A stretch of 18,373 bases of DNA, from assembly GCA_046263195.1 (NCBI GenBank), contig JBHELG010000120.1, forward strand, positions 1 through 18,373. Direction: 5' to 3'. Under the pieces are notes generated by a model. That model was not told the origin of the DNA. It did not search any database and saw only the letters and a program-made list of their open reading frames with translations. How positions within the stretch are numbered: the stretch's first letter is position 1; each line of letters begins with the position of its first letter. A program made the translations under genes and the position numbers. Positions 1-7,566 of the stretch are shown here, piece after piece. This stretch comes from JBHELG01 sp046263195. GTDB lineage: Bacteria > Actinomycetota > Nitriliruptoria > Nitriliruptorales > JAHWKO01.

Positions 1-455
1 CGCTGGGCGAGCGCGTTTCGCTTCTCCCGCCGGTCGACGAGGGCCCCCAGCAGCGGTCCGAGCATCGTTGGGGGAACGATCGTCTCCCCCGCCGCTACCC
101 GCCGCAGGGCACTGGCGAGACCAGACAGCCCGAGGTCACCGGTCACGTACCCAGCGGCTCCAGCCTCTACGGCGGCCATGAGCAGCTGATTATCGGGCAT
201 CTCGCCCGCAATCAGCACCTTGGTAGGCAGGCCTTCCTCCTTGATGACTCCACAAATCCTTCGATACTCATGGCGAGGAAAGTTGTCCTCGATAACGGCT
301 ATTTCCGGCGCAAGCCGCTGGACCTGGAGGAGGGTGTCACGAATATCACCGCACACAGCGAGGACGGTGATATCGGGTTGCGCCGTGAGCGCCGATGCGA
401 CCGCTTGGCGACCCAGCGGGTACCTGCCTGAAATGACGAGCGAGAGCTGGTTCAT
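1..455 (-). CDS. Atypical NarL/LuxR-type response regulator, receiver part (3' end cut by window)
   Basis: The minus-strand frame begins at the ATG at 453-455 and runs off the left edge after 151 codons, so only the N-terminal domain is seen. The fold reads as a CheY-like receiver: a beta strand LVIS, the APEIAVIE strand at about 49-56, and the AGAAGYV segment at 99-104, followed by the ALRRVAAGE linker (116-124) typical of NarL/FixJ regulators. A LuxR-type helix-turn-helix would be expected beyond the edge but is not visible. The active site is degraded. The acidic pair is replaced by Gly10-Arg11, the phospho-acceptor Asp position holds Glu56, and the conserved Lys is Gly106. Conventional phosphorylation is therefore unlikely, and Glu could mimic a permanently active state (inference). 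The start overlaps the stop of the upstream regulator by four bases (ATGA), which implies translational coupling. Confidence 0.85.
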   Translation of the reverse strand, partial: MNQLSLVISGRYPLGRQAVASALTAQPDITVLAVCGDIRDTLLQVQRLAPEIAVIEDNFPRHEYRRICGVIKEEGLPTKVLIAGEMPDNQLLMAAVEAGAAGYVTGDLGLSGLASALRRVAAGETIVPPTMLGPLLGALVDRREKRNALAQ

Positions 456-1111
456 GGTCTCGAATCTTCAGGTGGTCGGAGCCCGGCCTGCAGGGCGATC
501 GCGGCAGCTTCGAACCGCGTCTTTACTCCCAGCTTCGAGAACACGTTTTGGATATGGGTGCGGACGGTGTAGGCCGATAACCCGAGCCGAGCGGCCATCT
601 GGGCGTCGGAACCTCCCGTGAGCAGCTCGGCAAGGACTTCCCGCTGGCGCTCCGTGAGGCCGGCAAGAGGATTGGCTGAGCTGCCGAGCGCCGTCGCAGG
701 ACGAACTGAAAGCCCGTCGGGCGAGGTGCCCCCGGCGATAACCGCCTTCACGAAGCGCGAGGGGTCCACGTCACGGGTGATGCTCCCCCGGGCCCTGGTT
801 TGTGTCACCAGATCCAGCAGGGATGGCCCTCGCTCCGACACGAGCAGGATGACGTCAACGTCCCCGAGTTGATGGCGGAGTCTGTCCACGACTTGGATGA
901 CAGACTCGCTGTCCCCGTCTGCATCGACGACAACCGTCGAGACCCTTGCCCCGGCGACCACTGCCAGGACATCTTCCCGGCTGGCAGCCAGCGCCGGGTA
1001 GCCGGTCTGCTCGAATGCGTGAGAGAGAGCGTCTGCAAGTGTTCGGCTGCGGCCCACGACAAGCACGCTGGGAGTTACACGTGCATTCTCTGAGGAAGTT
1101 AGGAGTCCCAT
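452..1111 (-). CDS. LuxR-family DNA-binding regulator with degenerate receiver domain
   Basis: The protein has 219 residues from the ATG at 1109-1111. Residues 14-125 form a receiver-like domain: LVVG at 17-20, VVVDADGD at 61-67, and a final strand-loop ITRD. Residues about 150-212 are a clear LuxR helix-turn-helix (LTERQREVL, then YTVRTHIQNVFSKLGVKTR). The receiver keeps a candidate phospho-acceptor, Asp63, but the acidic pair is Gly20-Arg21 and the conserved Lys is Arg113, so metal binding and classical phosphotransfer look impaired. The reading frame extends upstream to a TTG at 1172-1174. I prefer the ATG because a good promoter lies at 1171-1199 and transcription would begin downstream of that TTG. 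No histidine kinase is adjacent. It is coupled to the next regulator by an ATGA overlap. Target genes are unknown. Confidence 0.9.
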   Translation of the reverse strand: MGLLTSSENARVTPSVLVVGRSRTLADALSHAFEQTGYPALAASREDVLAVVAGARVSTVVVDADGDSESVIQVVDRLRHQLGDVDVILLVSERGPSLLDLVTQTRARGSITRDVDPSRFVKAVIAGGTSPDGLSVRPATALGSSANPLAGLTERQREVLAELLTGGSDAQMAARLGLSAYTVRTHIQNVFSKLGVKTRFEAAAIALQAGLRPPEDSRP

Positions 1112-1170
1112 TTCCAAGATCTCTCTGACTTCCGTCGGGGTAGATGAGTCGAAGTAGACACGAGCAACCG

Positions 1171-1199
1171 ACAATACTGTCTGGCTGAGAGGATCTCAA
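1171..1199 (-). promoter_or_regulatory. Sigma70-like promoter for the two LuxR-type regulators
   Basis: Read on the minus strand, TTGAGA (1194-1199) and TATTGT (1171-1176) are separated by exactly 17 bases, matching the -35 and -10 consensus at 5 of 6 and 4 of 6 positions. The predicted transcript start is near 1164, about 50 bases before the ATG at 1111. No transcription data support it; it is a consensus match in a locally less G+C-rich stretch. Confidence 0.5.
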
Positions 1200-1642
1200 T
1201 GCCTCGCATTTGCGAACAAGATAACTGTTTATCGTCCCGATACGGACGTAACCGACATATGGAAGGTACCGACGTTCTAAATATCCGATTTCTGCTTTTG
1301 CCCATGCTTCCGAGAATCGCCGAGGGTCTACCGAACTCGAAAATCTTCTCGTTCGGCGGCCCTTTTGTGTACACGAGAAACTTCCTTTCGCGGGATGAGG
1401 CCGGCTTGCCTCGGCGGTGTGAGTACCGTTGCCTGATGGGGGGAGGACCTTTCCCGGCGGGACTCAGGGTGTTACCCGTGTCCGCGCCCGAAACTGATAC
1501 GATGCCGATGCTCTTGGACGTCCAGCGGCGAATATGCACTAGCTGGCAACGGGGATCCCCGTGGGACGGATGAGCGGCTCTGGCGGCCGGTTTCAGGCAT
1601 ACGGCGAATAGAGGGCAGCGCTTCAGGGCGCCGAAGGAGGAT
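1200..1642. other. Gene-free stretch between glnD and the regulator pair
   Basis: No reading frame here resembles a protein. The frames open on either strand (for instance plus 1199-1573) have no family signature and odd composition. The part from about 1200 to 1400 is visibly richer in A+T than the neighbouring genes, as expected of a regulatory region. It contains a perfect 14-base palindrome at 1549-1562 and a weak inverted repeat TTCTCGT/ACGAGAA at 1346-1352 and 1373-1379. It is the likely end of the glnD transcript and the upstream control region of the regulators. Confidence 0.5.
1549..1562. repeat. Perfect 14-base palindrome
   Basis: ACGGGGATCCCCGT is fully self-complementary. It lies about 80 bases downstream of the glnD stop and about 350 bases upstream of the regulator promoter. 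It could be an operator for a dimeric regulator or part of transcript termination. It lacks a loop and a T-run, so it is not a standard terminator. Confidence 0.4.
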
Positions 1643-4207
1643 TCAGCCTTCGAGAGCGGCGGTCACCGCGAGCACGACCTCGGCGGCATGATCGTCGTCG
1701 AGCGGCGCCCTCCCGGCGTCACGCACGTAGAAGACGTCGACGACCTTCCTGCCGAGGGTGTCGACCTTGGCGGCGACGATGTCGAGTTCGAGTTCGCCGA
1801 GAGCGGCGGCTATGCGGTGGAGAACCCCGATCGCGTCCTCGGCGTGGACCTCGACGACGGTCGCCTCTCCGGCACTGTCGGGTGAGACCTCGACCCGTAC
1901 GGGTATCGCGGGCAGGGGCCGGGGGGGAGGCCGCAGCGCGGCCGCCTTGCGGGCAACGCGGGCGCGCACGGCCAGCCGTCCTGCCACGGCTTCGACGAGA
2001 TCTCCCTCCACCGCGACCCACCACGATCCGCCTGTGCCGTCCGGGCGGCGCACGGTGAAGGTGTCGACGGCTATGCCGTCGACGCGGGTGAAGGCATGTG
2101 CGCTCAAGATCGAACCGCCATGGATGGCGATGACACCTGCGACCTTGGCGAACAGGCCGGGTCGGTCGAGCGCGACGACGTCGAGATCGTCGAGCAGGCC
2201 ACCTTCAGGGGAGCCCGGACTGACCCGCGTGCGGACCTCGGTCGGCATGAGTGGTTCAGCGCAGGCGGCTGCGTGACGGATCACCGCCCGTGCTGAGACC
2301 GACCCTGCGTAGCGTTCGGGAAGACGTGCCAGGTGCGCACTCACCGTGGCCGCGTCGACCCCGAGGCTGGGGGCGAGCCTCTGGGCCTCACGGGCGGTGG
2401 CGGGGGCGCCGTCGGCCATCTCGTCGGGGCTGGTTGCGTCGAGCACGGCTTCGACCTTCTTGGCGAGCGTAGCGACGAGTGCTGCCTTCCATGAGCCCCA
2501 GGCTGCCGGGCCGGTGGCGGCGCCGTCCGCAGCAGCAAGGAGGTGGAGGCAGGCAAGGGTCTGGAGGTCACCGACCTTGCTCGCGACCTCGGCCGCGAGT
2601 CCCGGATCGGCAAGGTCACGCCGGGTCGCGACCTCCGGGAGTAGAAGATGCAGGCGCACGAGGCGGGCGACGAGGTCACGGGTCTGCTCAGGGACCCCCA
2701 TCCGCCGGAGGATAGCATCGGCGACCGGCACGCCAGTTTCCGTGTGAGGCTCGCCATGAGCCTTTCCGACATCGTGAAGGAGCGCCCCGAGCATGAGCCC
2801 GTCGCGGTCGGTGACCTGCTCGAGGCGCTTGGCGGCCCACTCCTCGCTCCTGACGAGCTCGGCGAGGTTGGCTGCGGCGTGGAAGGCATGACGGTCGAGG
2901 CTGTAACGGTGGTAGGGGTTGCGCTGCGGTCGACCGCGCAGCGGCGCCCACTCCGGAAGCAACCGAATGAGTACCCCGAGGTCGTCGAGTTCGGCCAGAG
3001 CATCCAGAGCGGAGAGGCCGCGCCAGAGCGTGGTCAGGAAACGGCGCCGAGCTGCACCGTCCCAGCGCCACAACGTGCTGCTGTCTCCGTCTGCCGAGCC
3101 AGCTCCAACCTGTGAGTTGGCGTCTTCGACGGTGCGGCTGATGAGTGCGGCGCTCCCCCGATCGAGAGCGGCGCCTGTCTCGACGAGCGATTCGAGCAGC
3201 CGGATGGGGAACATCGGCTCGTTCACCGCGTCCTCGTCCACCCTCAGTACGCCGTCAGCCACCGCGAACCCGCCGGGTAGCCGCCTCTGAGCCGGTCGAC
3301 GCAGTCGACGTCCGCCACGAGCATCGGCGCTGAGCAGCGCCCAGGCGCTGCGATGGACATGGTCGACGGTACGAGCAGCCAGGAAGAGGTCGTGCAGGAG
3401 CGCGTCGGCAGGCGGGGTGTCTGGTCTCGCTCGGGTCACAGGGGCTGGCTCCCCATCGACGGCATAGCCGAGGCGGGTAGCAACCGCTTCCTGCCGGCCG
3501 AACTCCAGGACGTCGGTGCCACGGCCGGCTTCGAGGTGAAGCGCTACCCGCACGGCGAGGAGGAAGTCCTCGGCGCGGGCGAGGCGACTACGGTCGACGG
3601 CAGACAGATACCGGGCTCCGACCAGGGGGTCGAGGTGGGGTTCACCGAGCAGTGCCGCAGCAGCCCAGCGCAGCGACTGGACATCGCGCAGCCCACCCGC
3701 CCCCTCCTTGACATGCGGCTCCAGTACCTCCGCCGCGTCTCCGTAGCGCGCCCGTCGCGCGGCATCGGCTTCGGCCAGGGACGACAGGAAGCGATGGGGA
3801 CGCCGTCTCAAGCGCGTGAGCAGCGATGCTCGGCACTCTCGCAGTAACTCCGGGTCACCGGCCACGAGACGAGCGTCGAGCAGGGCAGTGGCGATATCGA
3901 TGTCGCCTACGGCAGAGGCGACGGCCTGCCGGTGATCGCGAATGGCGTGGCCCACCGTGAGCCCCGCGTCCCAGAGGGGGTAGATGATGCTGCGTACGAC
4001 CTCGGCCTGTGCTTCCTCGCTCAGACCCTCGACGAGGCGGAGCACGTCGACATCGGAACCTGGGCACAGTTCGCGCCGCCCATATCCCCCGACGGCAGCG
4101 ACTGCGAGGCGCCCGCGCGGCAAGGACACCTCGTCATGGTGCTGCTCGAGGGCGGCATCGACCTCGGCGGTCCATGCCCGGCACCAGGCCCGTCCTTCCA
4201 GGGTCAT
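1643..4207 (-). CDS. glnD: PII protein uridylyl-/adenylyltransferase (GlnD)
   Basis: This 854-residue protein, the usual GlnD length, modifies and demodifies PII protein according to glutamine level. Domain order is complete. The nucleotidyltransferase motif is at 40-54 (GGYGRREL, then SDVD with the metal-binding Asp pair). The GlnD-specific KEGAGGLRD segment is at 167-175. An HD phosphohydrolase domain at about 433-530 carries LLHDVGKAHG with His478-Asp479. Two ACT glutamine-sensing domains lie at about 676-750 and 783-854. In several actinobacteria GlnD adenylylates rather than uridylylates PII; sequence cannot decide here. The first available start is the ATG at 4205-4207. The frame stays open upstream with GlnD-like residues (HLRGARKRLAEE) but no ATG, GTG or TTG, so a non-standard start is conceivable. 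It follows glnB by 134 bases on the same strand and probably shares its transcript. Confidence 0.95.
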   Translation of the reverse strand: MTLEGRAWCRAWTAEVDAALEQHHDEVSLPRGRLAVAAVGGYGRRELCPGSDVDVLRLVEGLSEEAQAEVVRSIIYPLWDAGLTVGHAIRDHRQAVASAVGDIDIATALLDARLVAGDPELLRECRASLLTRLRRRPHRFLSSLAEADAARRARYGDAAEVLEPHVKEGAGGLRDVQSLRWAAAALLGEPHLDPLVGARYLSAVDRSRLARAEDFLLAVRVALHLEAGRGTDVLEFGRQEAVATRLGYAVDGEPAPVTRARPDTPPADALLHDLFLAARTVDHVHRSAWALLSADARGGRRLRRPAQRRLPGGFAVADGVLRVDEDAVNEPMFPIRLLESLVETGAALDRGSAALISRTVEDANSQVGAGSADGDSSTLWRWDGAARRRFLTTLWRGLSALDALAELDDLGVLIRLLPEWAPLRGRPQRNPYHRYSLDRHAFHAAANLAELVRSEEWAAKRLEQVTDRDGLMLGALLHDVGKAHGEPHTETGVPVADAILRRMGVPEQTRDLVARLVRLHLLLPEVATRRDLADPGLAAEVASKVGDLQTLACLHLLAAADGAATGPAAWGSWKAALVATLAKKVEAVLDATSPDEMADGAPATAREAQRLAPSLGVDAATVSAHLARLPERYAGSVSARAVIRHAAACAEPLMPTEVRTRVSPGSPEGGLLDDLDVVALDRPGLFAKVAGVIAIHGGSILSAHAFTRVDGIAVDTFTVRRPDGTGGSWWVAVEGDLVEAVAGRLAVRARVARKAAALRPPPRPLPAIPVRVEVSPDSAGEATVVEVHAEDAIGVLHRIAAALGELELDIVAAKVDTLGRKVVDVFYVRDAGRAPLDDDHAAEVVLAVTAALEG

Positions 4208-4341
4208 CTCTTCGGCGAGACGCTTCCTCGCCCCCCTCAGGTGGCCCGCGGAACCGGCCCGGCGGGAATCTGGGGGGGTAGGTCCAAGCCGGCCGATTCG
4301 TGAGGCCCTGGGTCCTGGCTCGGCCGCCGAACTCGGATTCG

Positions 4342-4680
4342 TCAGAGCGCGGCCTCGCCCTGCTCCCCTGTGCGGATGCGAACGATCGCCTCGACGTTCG
4401 TGACAAAGATCTTGCCGTCACCAACCTGTCCGGTTCGTGCGGCCTTCAGGACGGTATCCACGATCTCGTTGACCATGTAGTCGCCGCAGAGGACCTCGAG
4501 TCGGGCTTTCGGCACGAAGTCGACCGTGTATTCCGCTCCCCGATAGACCTCCGTATGGCCTCGCTGACGGCCGTAACCACGTACCTCCGTCAGCGTGAGC
4601 CCTTGTACCCCGAGGTCTTGAAGGGCGTCCTTCACTTCCTCGACCTTGTGGGGCTTCACGATGGCCGTGACAAGCTTCAC
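4342..4680 (-). CDS. glnB: Nitrogen regulatory protein PII
   Basis: Starting at the GTG at 4678-4680 gives 112 residues, the canonical PII length, beginning MKLVTAIVKPHK. A perfect AGGAGGAGG ribosome site precedes this start, so the longer upstream frame is not the protein. The T-loop is intact: GYGRQRGHTEVYRGAEY ends at Tyr51, the residue modified by GlnD. The C-terminal signatures GKIFV and VRIRTGE are also present. PII is a trimer that binds ATP/ADP and 2-oxoglutarate and reports nitrogen status. Its modifying enzyme glnD follows. In many actinobacteria the gene before glnK is the ammonium transporter amtB; here that place is taken by a FIST-domain gene, so the name glnK rather than glnB cannot be excluded. 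Confidence 0.96.
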   Translation of the reverse strand: MKLVTAIVKPHKVEEVKDALQDLGVQGLTLTEVRGYGRQRGHTEVYRGAEYTVDFVPKARLEVLCGDYMVNEIVDTVLKAARTGQVGDGKIFVTNVEAIVRIRTGEQGEAAL

Positions 4681-4686
4681 GCGCAG

Positions 4687-4695
4687 CCTCCTCCT
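4687..4695 (-). promoter_or_regulatory. Strong ribosome-binding site of the PII gene
   Basis: On the minus strand the sequence is AGGAGGAGG with a six-base spacer before the GTG at 4680. It decides the start in favour of the 112-residue product. Confidence 0.8.
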
Positions 4696-4759
4696 GTTGA
4701 AGCGCCCGCAGCGTGCCGCGGGGCCGTTCCTGTGGCATTGCCATGGTGTTTCGCGGTCG

Positions 4760-5968
4760 TTACGAGCCCGCCTGCTCAGAGTCACCGCGGTCGCGGAAGA
4801 CCGCCAGCGACGCGGTGAAGCCATGCAGGAAGCTGCGCTCCCCGACTGGTCCGATCTCCCCCGCGCAGAAGGCTCCCGCTACCTGCTGGGTGAGAGCCTC
4901 TCGGACCACGCCAACATCGTGGTCCGGCTCGTGGAAGAAGCGCCGCCCACGCCCATTGCAGGTGAAGAGCAACGCCCCCGAGGCGCGCCCTCTCCCCTTC
5001 AGCGCGGCGAGCAGGTCGTCATGGGCGCTGCCGGCATCTCGAACTTGGAACTGAAGCGTCTGTCCGACCTCCACGTACTCACCCACGGCTACCGCGCCAC
5101 TCTGAGGATCGGCGCCCAGCACGCCTCGAATGAGGAAATCTCCTGTATCGAAACGCTCACGATACTCGTTGGCGACGAGGCCGACGTGCAAGCCGCGGCG
5201 CATGAGCTCGCGCTCGTTCGCCGGGGACTCGGCGAACACTTCCTGCAAGCGTTCCGTCGCCGGTGCTCCGGCAAGCTCGAGCACGAGATTGCCACGCGCC
5301 TTCGTCACGATGAACGGCTCACCGACGGGACGGCAGCCTTGTGACACGACGGCTTCCACATCGATCCCGCTCAGAACCACTCCAACGGCTCCGTCGTCGT
5401 AGACGCGCGGTTCAGGATCGCCATCACGGCCGGAAACGATGAGACGGCCCGGGTGACGACCCGGCGTGACGAGGCCACCCACGATGCGATGACCCGAGCC
5501 GCTTTCCCCCAAGTGGGCCACGACCTCCCCCGCCGGATAGGTGTGCGGATCGGCGAGCAGGATCGTCACGGCCTCTCTGGTCGTCGAGGGCCAACCCAGG
5601 ACAACCGATTCGCTGTGGGGGGCGCGGGTCGCCCACGTCCGAAAGGGCTCTGCGGTGGGCCGCCGGTCTCCCGCTTCCGACGGCCACGTGGCGCACCAAA
5701 CCGAGACAGCCGGACCATCTTCTATCTCCGCCGCAGGACCCACGACGCCCTGCGCGACCCCGCCGATGAGCGCCTCCGGGCGCAGCCGCCAGGTCACGGC
5801 AGCGCCAATCGATTCGAGCGCGTCTGCATGGTGTGGTGAAGCGAAGATGACCGCCAGCCGACACGGCTCCTCTGCGAGCGGTTCACCTGCCGCCTGGGCG
5901 GCTTCGACGGCGGCGAGTTCCGGCTCACCTGTCGTGCTGATGCCGCTGCCGATCCGCACGCCGATCAC
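4760..5968 (-). CDS. FIST N- and C-domain protein (putative small-ligand sensor)
   Basis: The protein has 402 residues from the GTG at 5966-5968, which follows GGAGGT by six bases; the longer frame to 6058 lacks this support. A FIST N domain occupies about 35-215. A FIST C domain occupies about 220-392 with its hallmark segments FTCNGRG (335-341), AGAFCAGEIGPVG (364-376) and LHGFTASLAVF (381-391). FIST domains are predicted to bind small ligands such as amino acids and usually occur in signal-transduction proteins, but this one has no attached kinase, methyl-accepting or cyclase domain and no signal peptide or membrane helix. It lies 79 bases upstream of glnB on the same strand and could be cotranscribed, which suggests a link to nitrogen or amino-acid sensing (inference). 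Confidence 0.88.
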   Translation of the reverse strand: MIGVRIGSGISTTGEPELAAVEAAQAAGEPLAEEPCRLAVIFASPHHADALESIGAAVTWRLRPEALIGGVAQGVVGPAAEIEDGPAVSVWCATWPSEAGDRRPTAEPFRTWATRAPHSESVVLGWPSTTREAVTILLADPHTYPAGEVVAHLGESGSGHRIVGGLVTPGRHPGRLIVSGRDGDPEPRVYDDGAVGVVLSGIDVEAVVSQGCRPVGEPFIVTKARGNLVLELAGAPATERLQEVFAESPANERELMRRGLHVGLVANEYRERFDTGDFLIRGVLGADPQSGAVAVGEYVEVGQTLQFQVRDAGSAHDDLLAALKGRGRASGALLFTCNGRGRRFFHEPDHDVGVVREALTQQVAGAFCAGEIGPVGERSFLHGFTASLAVFRDRGDSEQAGS

Positions 5969-5974
5969 CTGACT

Positions 5975-5980
5975 ACCTCC
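5975..5980 (-). promoter_or_regulatory. Ribosome-binding site of the FIST gene
   Basis: GGAGGT on the minus strand stands six bases before the GTG at 5968. It favours the 402-residue product over the 432-residue open frame. Confidence 0.7.
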
Positions 5981-6498
5981 GTCGCTGTCTATCGCTCCCA
6001 CTCGCCTCCGCCGCGTCCAAGGCATCCTTTCGCGGGGTTTGCTCCCGCAGAGACCCACTCCTGCTCCAAGACGCTCCTCCGGTCTCCGGGTACCTGAGGC
6101 ACCTCCTCTCGCGTCGCTCCGGCGTCGTGCCGCCCACGTCCTCTCCGCGCCTCCTCGATGGTACGCGCTCGACTCAGGTGCCCGGCGGCCCGAGAGTCAG
6201 CCCGCGGGAGGTGCCGGTTCACCAGGGTCGCCACTGCGTCACCACTCATCGCCACTGCGGCCACCAGACTGGGTCCGTCTTCCAGTGAACGTGCGCTAAG
6301 CGCACGTCCCGTCGAGAAATGGCACGATCTGACGTTCTCGCGCGTTGATGAGGATGACGGCAGTGGGTCCTTTCCCTGCCGCACCGCAGGCCTCTCAACT
6401 TCGCCGGCGCCCCACCGGCTGGCCTGCGGGGCCGACCGTCCGCGCCCCACGACGGTCGGTAGCCGGTCGACGCCGTGCCCCCGCGCGTCCCGGCAACG
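5981..6498. other. Gene-free stretch between the sucD terminator and the FIST gene
   Basis: I find no protein family signature or tRNA in this very G+C-rich stretch. Open frames on both strands (minus 5989-6450, plus 6158-6550) are low-complexity Arg/Gly/Pro/Ser readings typical of shadows. It should contain the promoter and a long leader of the FIST gene. Visible structure is an 8-bp hairpin at 6289-6307 and a short imperfect dyad near 6090-6105 (GGTACCTGAGGCACC). Confidence 0.5.
6289..6307. repeat. Perfect 8-bp inverted repeat
   Basis: ACGTGCGC and GCGCACGT flank a three-base TAA loop. It lies about 320 bases upstream of the FIST start. It could be a transcriptional operator or a hairpin in an RNA leader. 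No T-run follows on either strand, so it is not a typical terminator. Confidence 0.45.
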
Positions 6499-6527
6499 GA
6501 AGCCCCGCCCGAACCGGGCGGGGCTTC
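6499..6527. terminator. Strong hairpin downstream of sucD
   Basis: The arms GAAGCCCCGCCCG (6499-6511) and CGGGCGGGGCTTC (6515-6527) are perfectly complementary over 13 bp with a three-base loop. It starts about 73 bases past the sucD stop, so it probably ends the B12/sucC/sucD transcript. Neither side has a real T-run, as is common in high-G+C actinobacteria. Confidence 0.65.
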
Positions 6528-6600
6528 TCTCGTTCCGCCCCCCCTGCTGACACCTCGCACCTCATCGGCTCGGTCAGGACCCGACCTGCCGGTCGGGCCC

Positions 6601-7488
6601 TCAGCTCATGCGGGTGATCATGAGTTCGGCTGCCTCAGAGGGGTTCACGGCGACCGCGATGCCGAGCCCCTCGAGTATCTCCTTCTTTTCGCGTGCGGTC
6701 TCCCCACCACCGCCACCCTCGCGGACGATCGCTCCCGCGTGACCCATCTGCTTACCGACCGGCGCCTCGAAGCCCGCGATGTAGGCGAGCACAGGCAGGT
6801 GGGGAACGTTCTCGGCCAGCCAGTTGCCGGCCTCCTGCTCCTCCGTGCCCCCGATCTCGCCGACGAAGACGATCCCCTCGGTCTGGCGATCGTCGACGAA
6901 GAGCTTGATGATGTCGAGAAAGCTGCTGCCAACGACCGGATCGCCCCCGATCCCGACGCACGTCGAGATGCCAAGTCCGCCTGCAGCGAGCTCGTGCATG
7001 ATCTGGTAGGTGAGCGTCCCAGAACGCGAGACCAGTCCGACGTTGCCGGGACCCGCGATGTTGCCGGGGATGATGCCGACGTTGCTCCTACCCGGGCTGA
7101 TGACTCCCGGGCAGTTCGGGCCGATGAGTCGCACCCCACCCTTGCGCACGACCTCGTCGTAGACGTCGGTCATGTCATGCACCGGAATGCCCTCGGTTAT
7201 GACGACGATCGTGGCGATTCCCGCTTCATAGGCCTCGAGGATGGCCACCTTGGCGAACGGGGCAGGAACCATTATCAGCGACGTGTCCGCACCGGTCGCC
7301 GCCAAGGCGTCCGCAACGTGCGAGAAGATCGGGACTCCGAGCTCCTCCCACCTCTCCCCTCCTCGTCTGGGGTGTACTCCGGCGCGGATCCTCGTGCCGT
7401 AGCGCTGGTTGCGGAGAGCGTGGAACGTGCCCTGCATTCCGATGCCTTGCACGACCACCTGAGTCGTCTCGTCGACGATGATGCTCAT
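6601..7488 (-). CDS. sucD: Succinate-CoA ligase alpha subunit, divergent CoA site
   Basis: The product has 295 residues, close to the usual 290-300. With the beta subunit it interconverts succinyl-CoA, phosphate and NDP with succinate, CoA and NTP in the cytoplasm. Conserved features include VPAPF at 74-78, ITEGIPVHD at 97-105, IGPNCPGVISPG at 122-133, SRSGTLTY at 154-161, and the phospho-accepting His250 in MGHAGAIV. Two CoA-contact elements differ from the family. The GxTGxxG loop of the N-terminal Rossmann domain is one residue short and reads GIGMQG at 15-20, and the GVTPGKGG (or actinobacterial GVNPRKAG) loop is GVHPRRGG at 37-44. Because the phospho-His is kept, it is probably active, perhaps with shifted acyl-CoA preference (inference). 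It follows sucC by 78 bases. Confidence 0.9.
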   Translation of the reverse strand: MSIIVDETTQVVVQGIGMQGTFHALRNQRYGTRIRAGVHPRRGGERWEELGVPIFSHVADALAATGADTSLIMVPAPFAKVAILEAYEAGIATIVVITEGIPVHDMTDVYDEVVRKGGVRLIGPNCPGVISPGRSNVGIIPGNIAGPGNVGLVSRSGTLTYQIMHELAAGGLGISTCVGIGGDPVVGSSFLDIIKLFVDDRQTEGIVFVGEIGGTEEQEAGNWLAENVPHLPVLAYIAGFEAPVGKQMGHAGAIVREGGGGGETAREKKEILEGLGIAVAVNPSEAAELMITRMS

Positions 7489-7566
7489 GAGAGTTTCTCC
7501 CGCCTCCTGCCGTCGTCCCGACGGTCTTTGTCGGCTCGCTTGCTGTGCGAAGCCCGCCCGGCTCGT

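Noticed and set aside
1112..1174. TTG start at 1174 for the second regulator
   Set aside because: It would lie at the -10 element of the best promoter candidate and has no good ribosome site; the ATG at 1111 is preferred.
1199..1573. Plus-strand open frame of 124 codons
   Set aside because: No recognisable domain, no good ribosome site, and it lies over the regulator promoter region.
6010..6065. Possible c-di-GMP-type riboswitch (minus strand has GCAAACC and GAAAGG near each other)
   Set aside because: Spacing, the remaining conserved bases and the expected two-stem layout do not fit; judged a chance match.
5989..6450. Minus-strand open frame of 153 codons
   Set aside because: Low-complexity Arg/Gly-rich reading with no family signature; overlaps opposing open frames typical of G+C-rich non-coding sequence.
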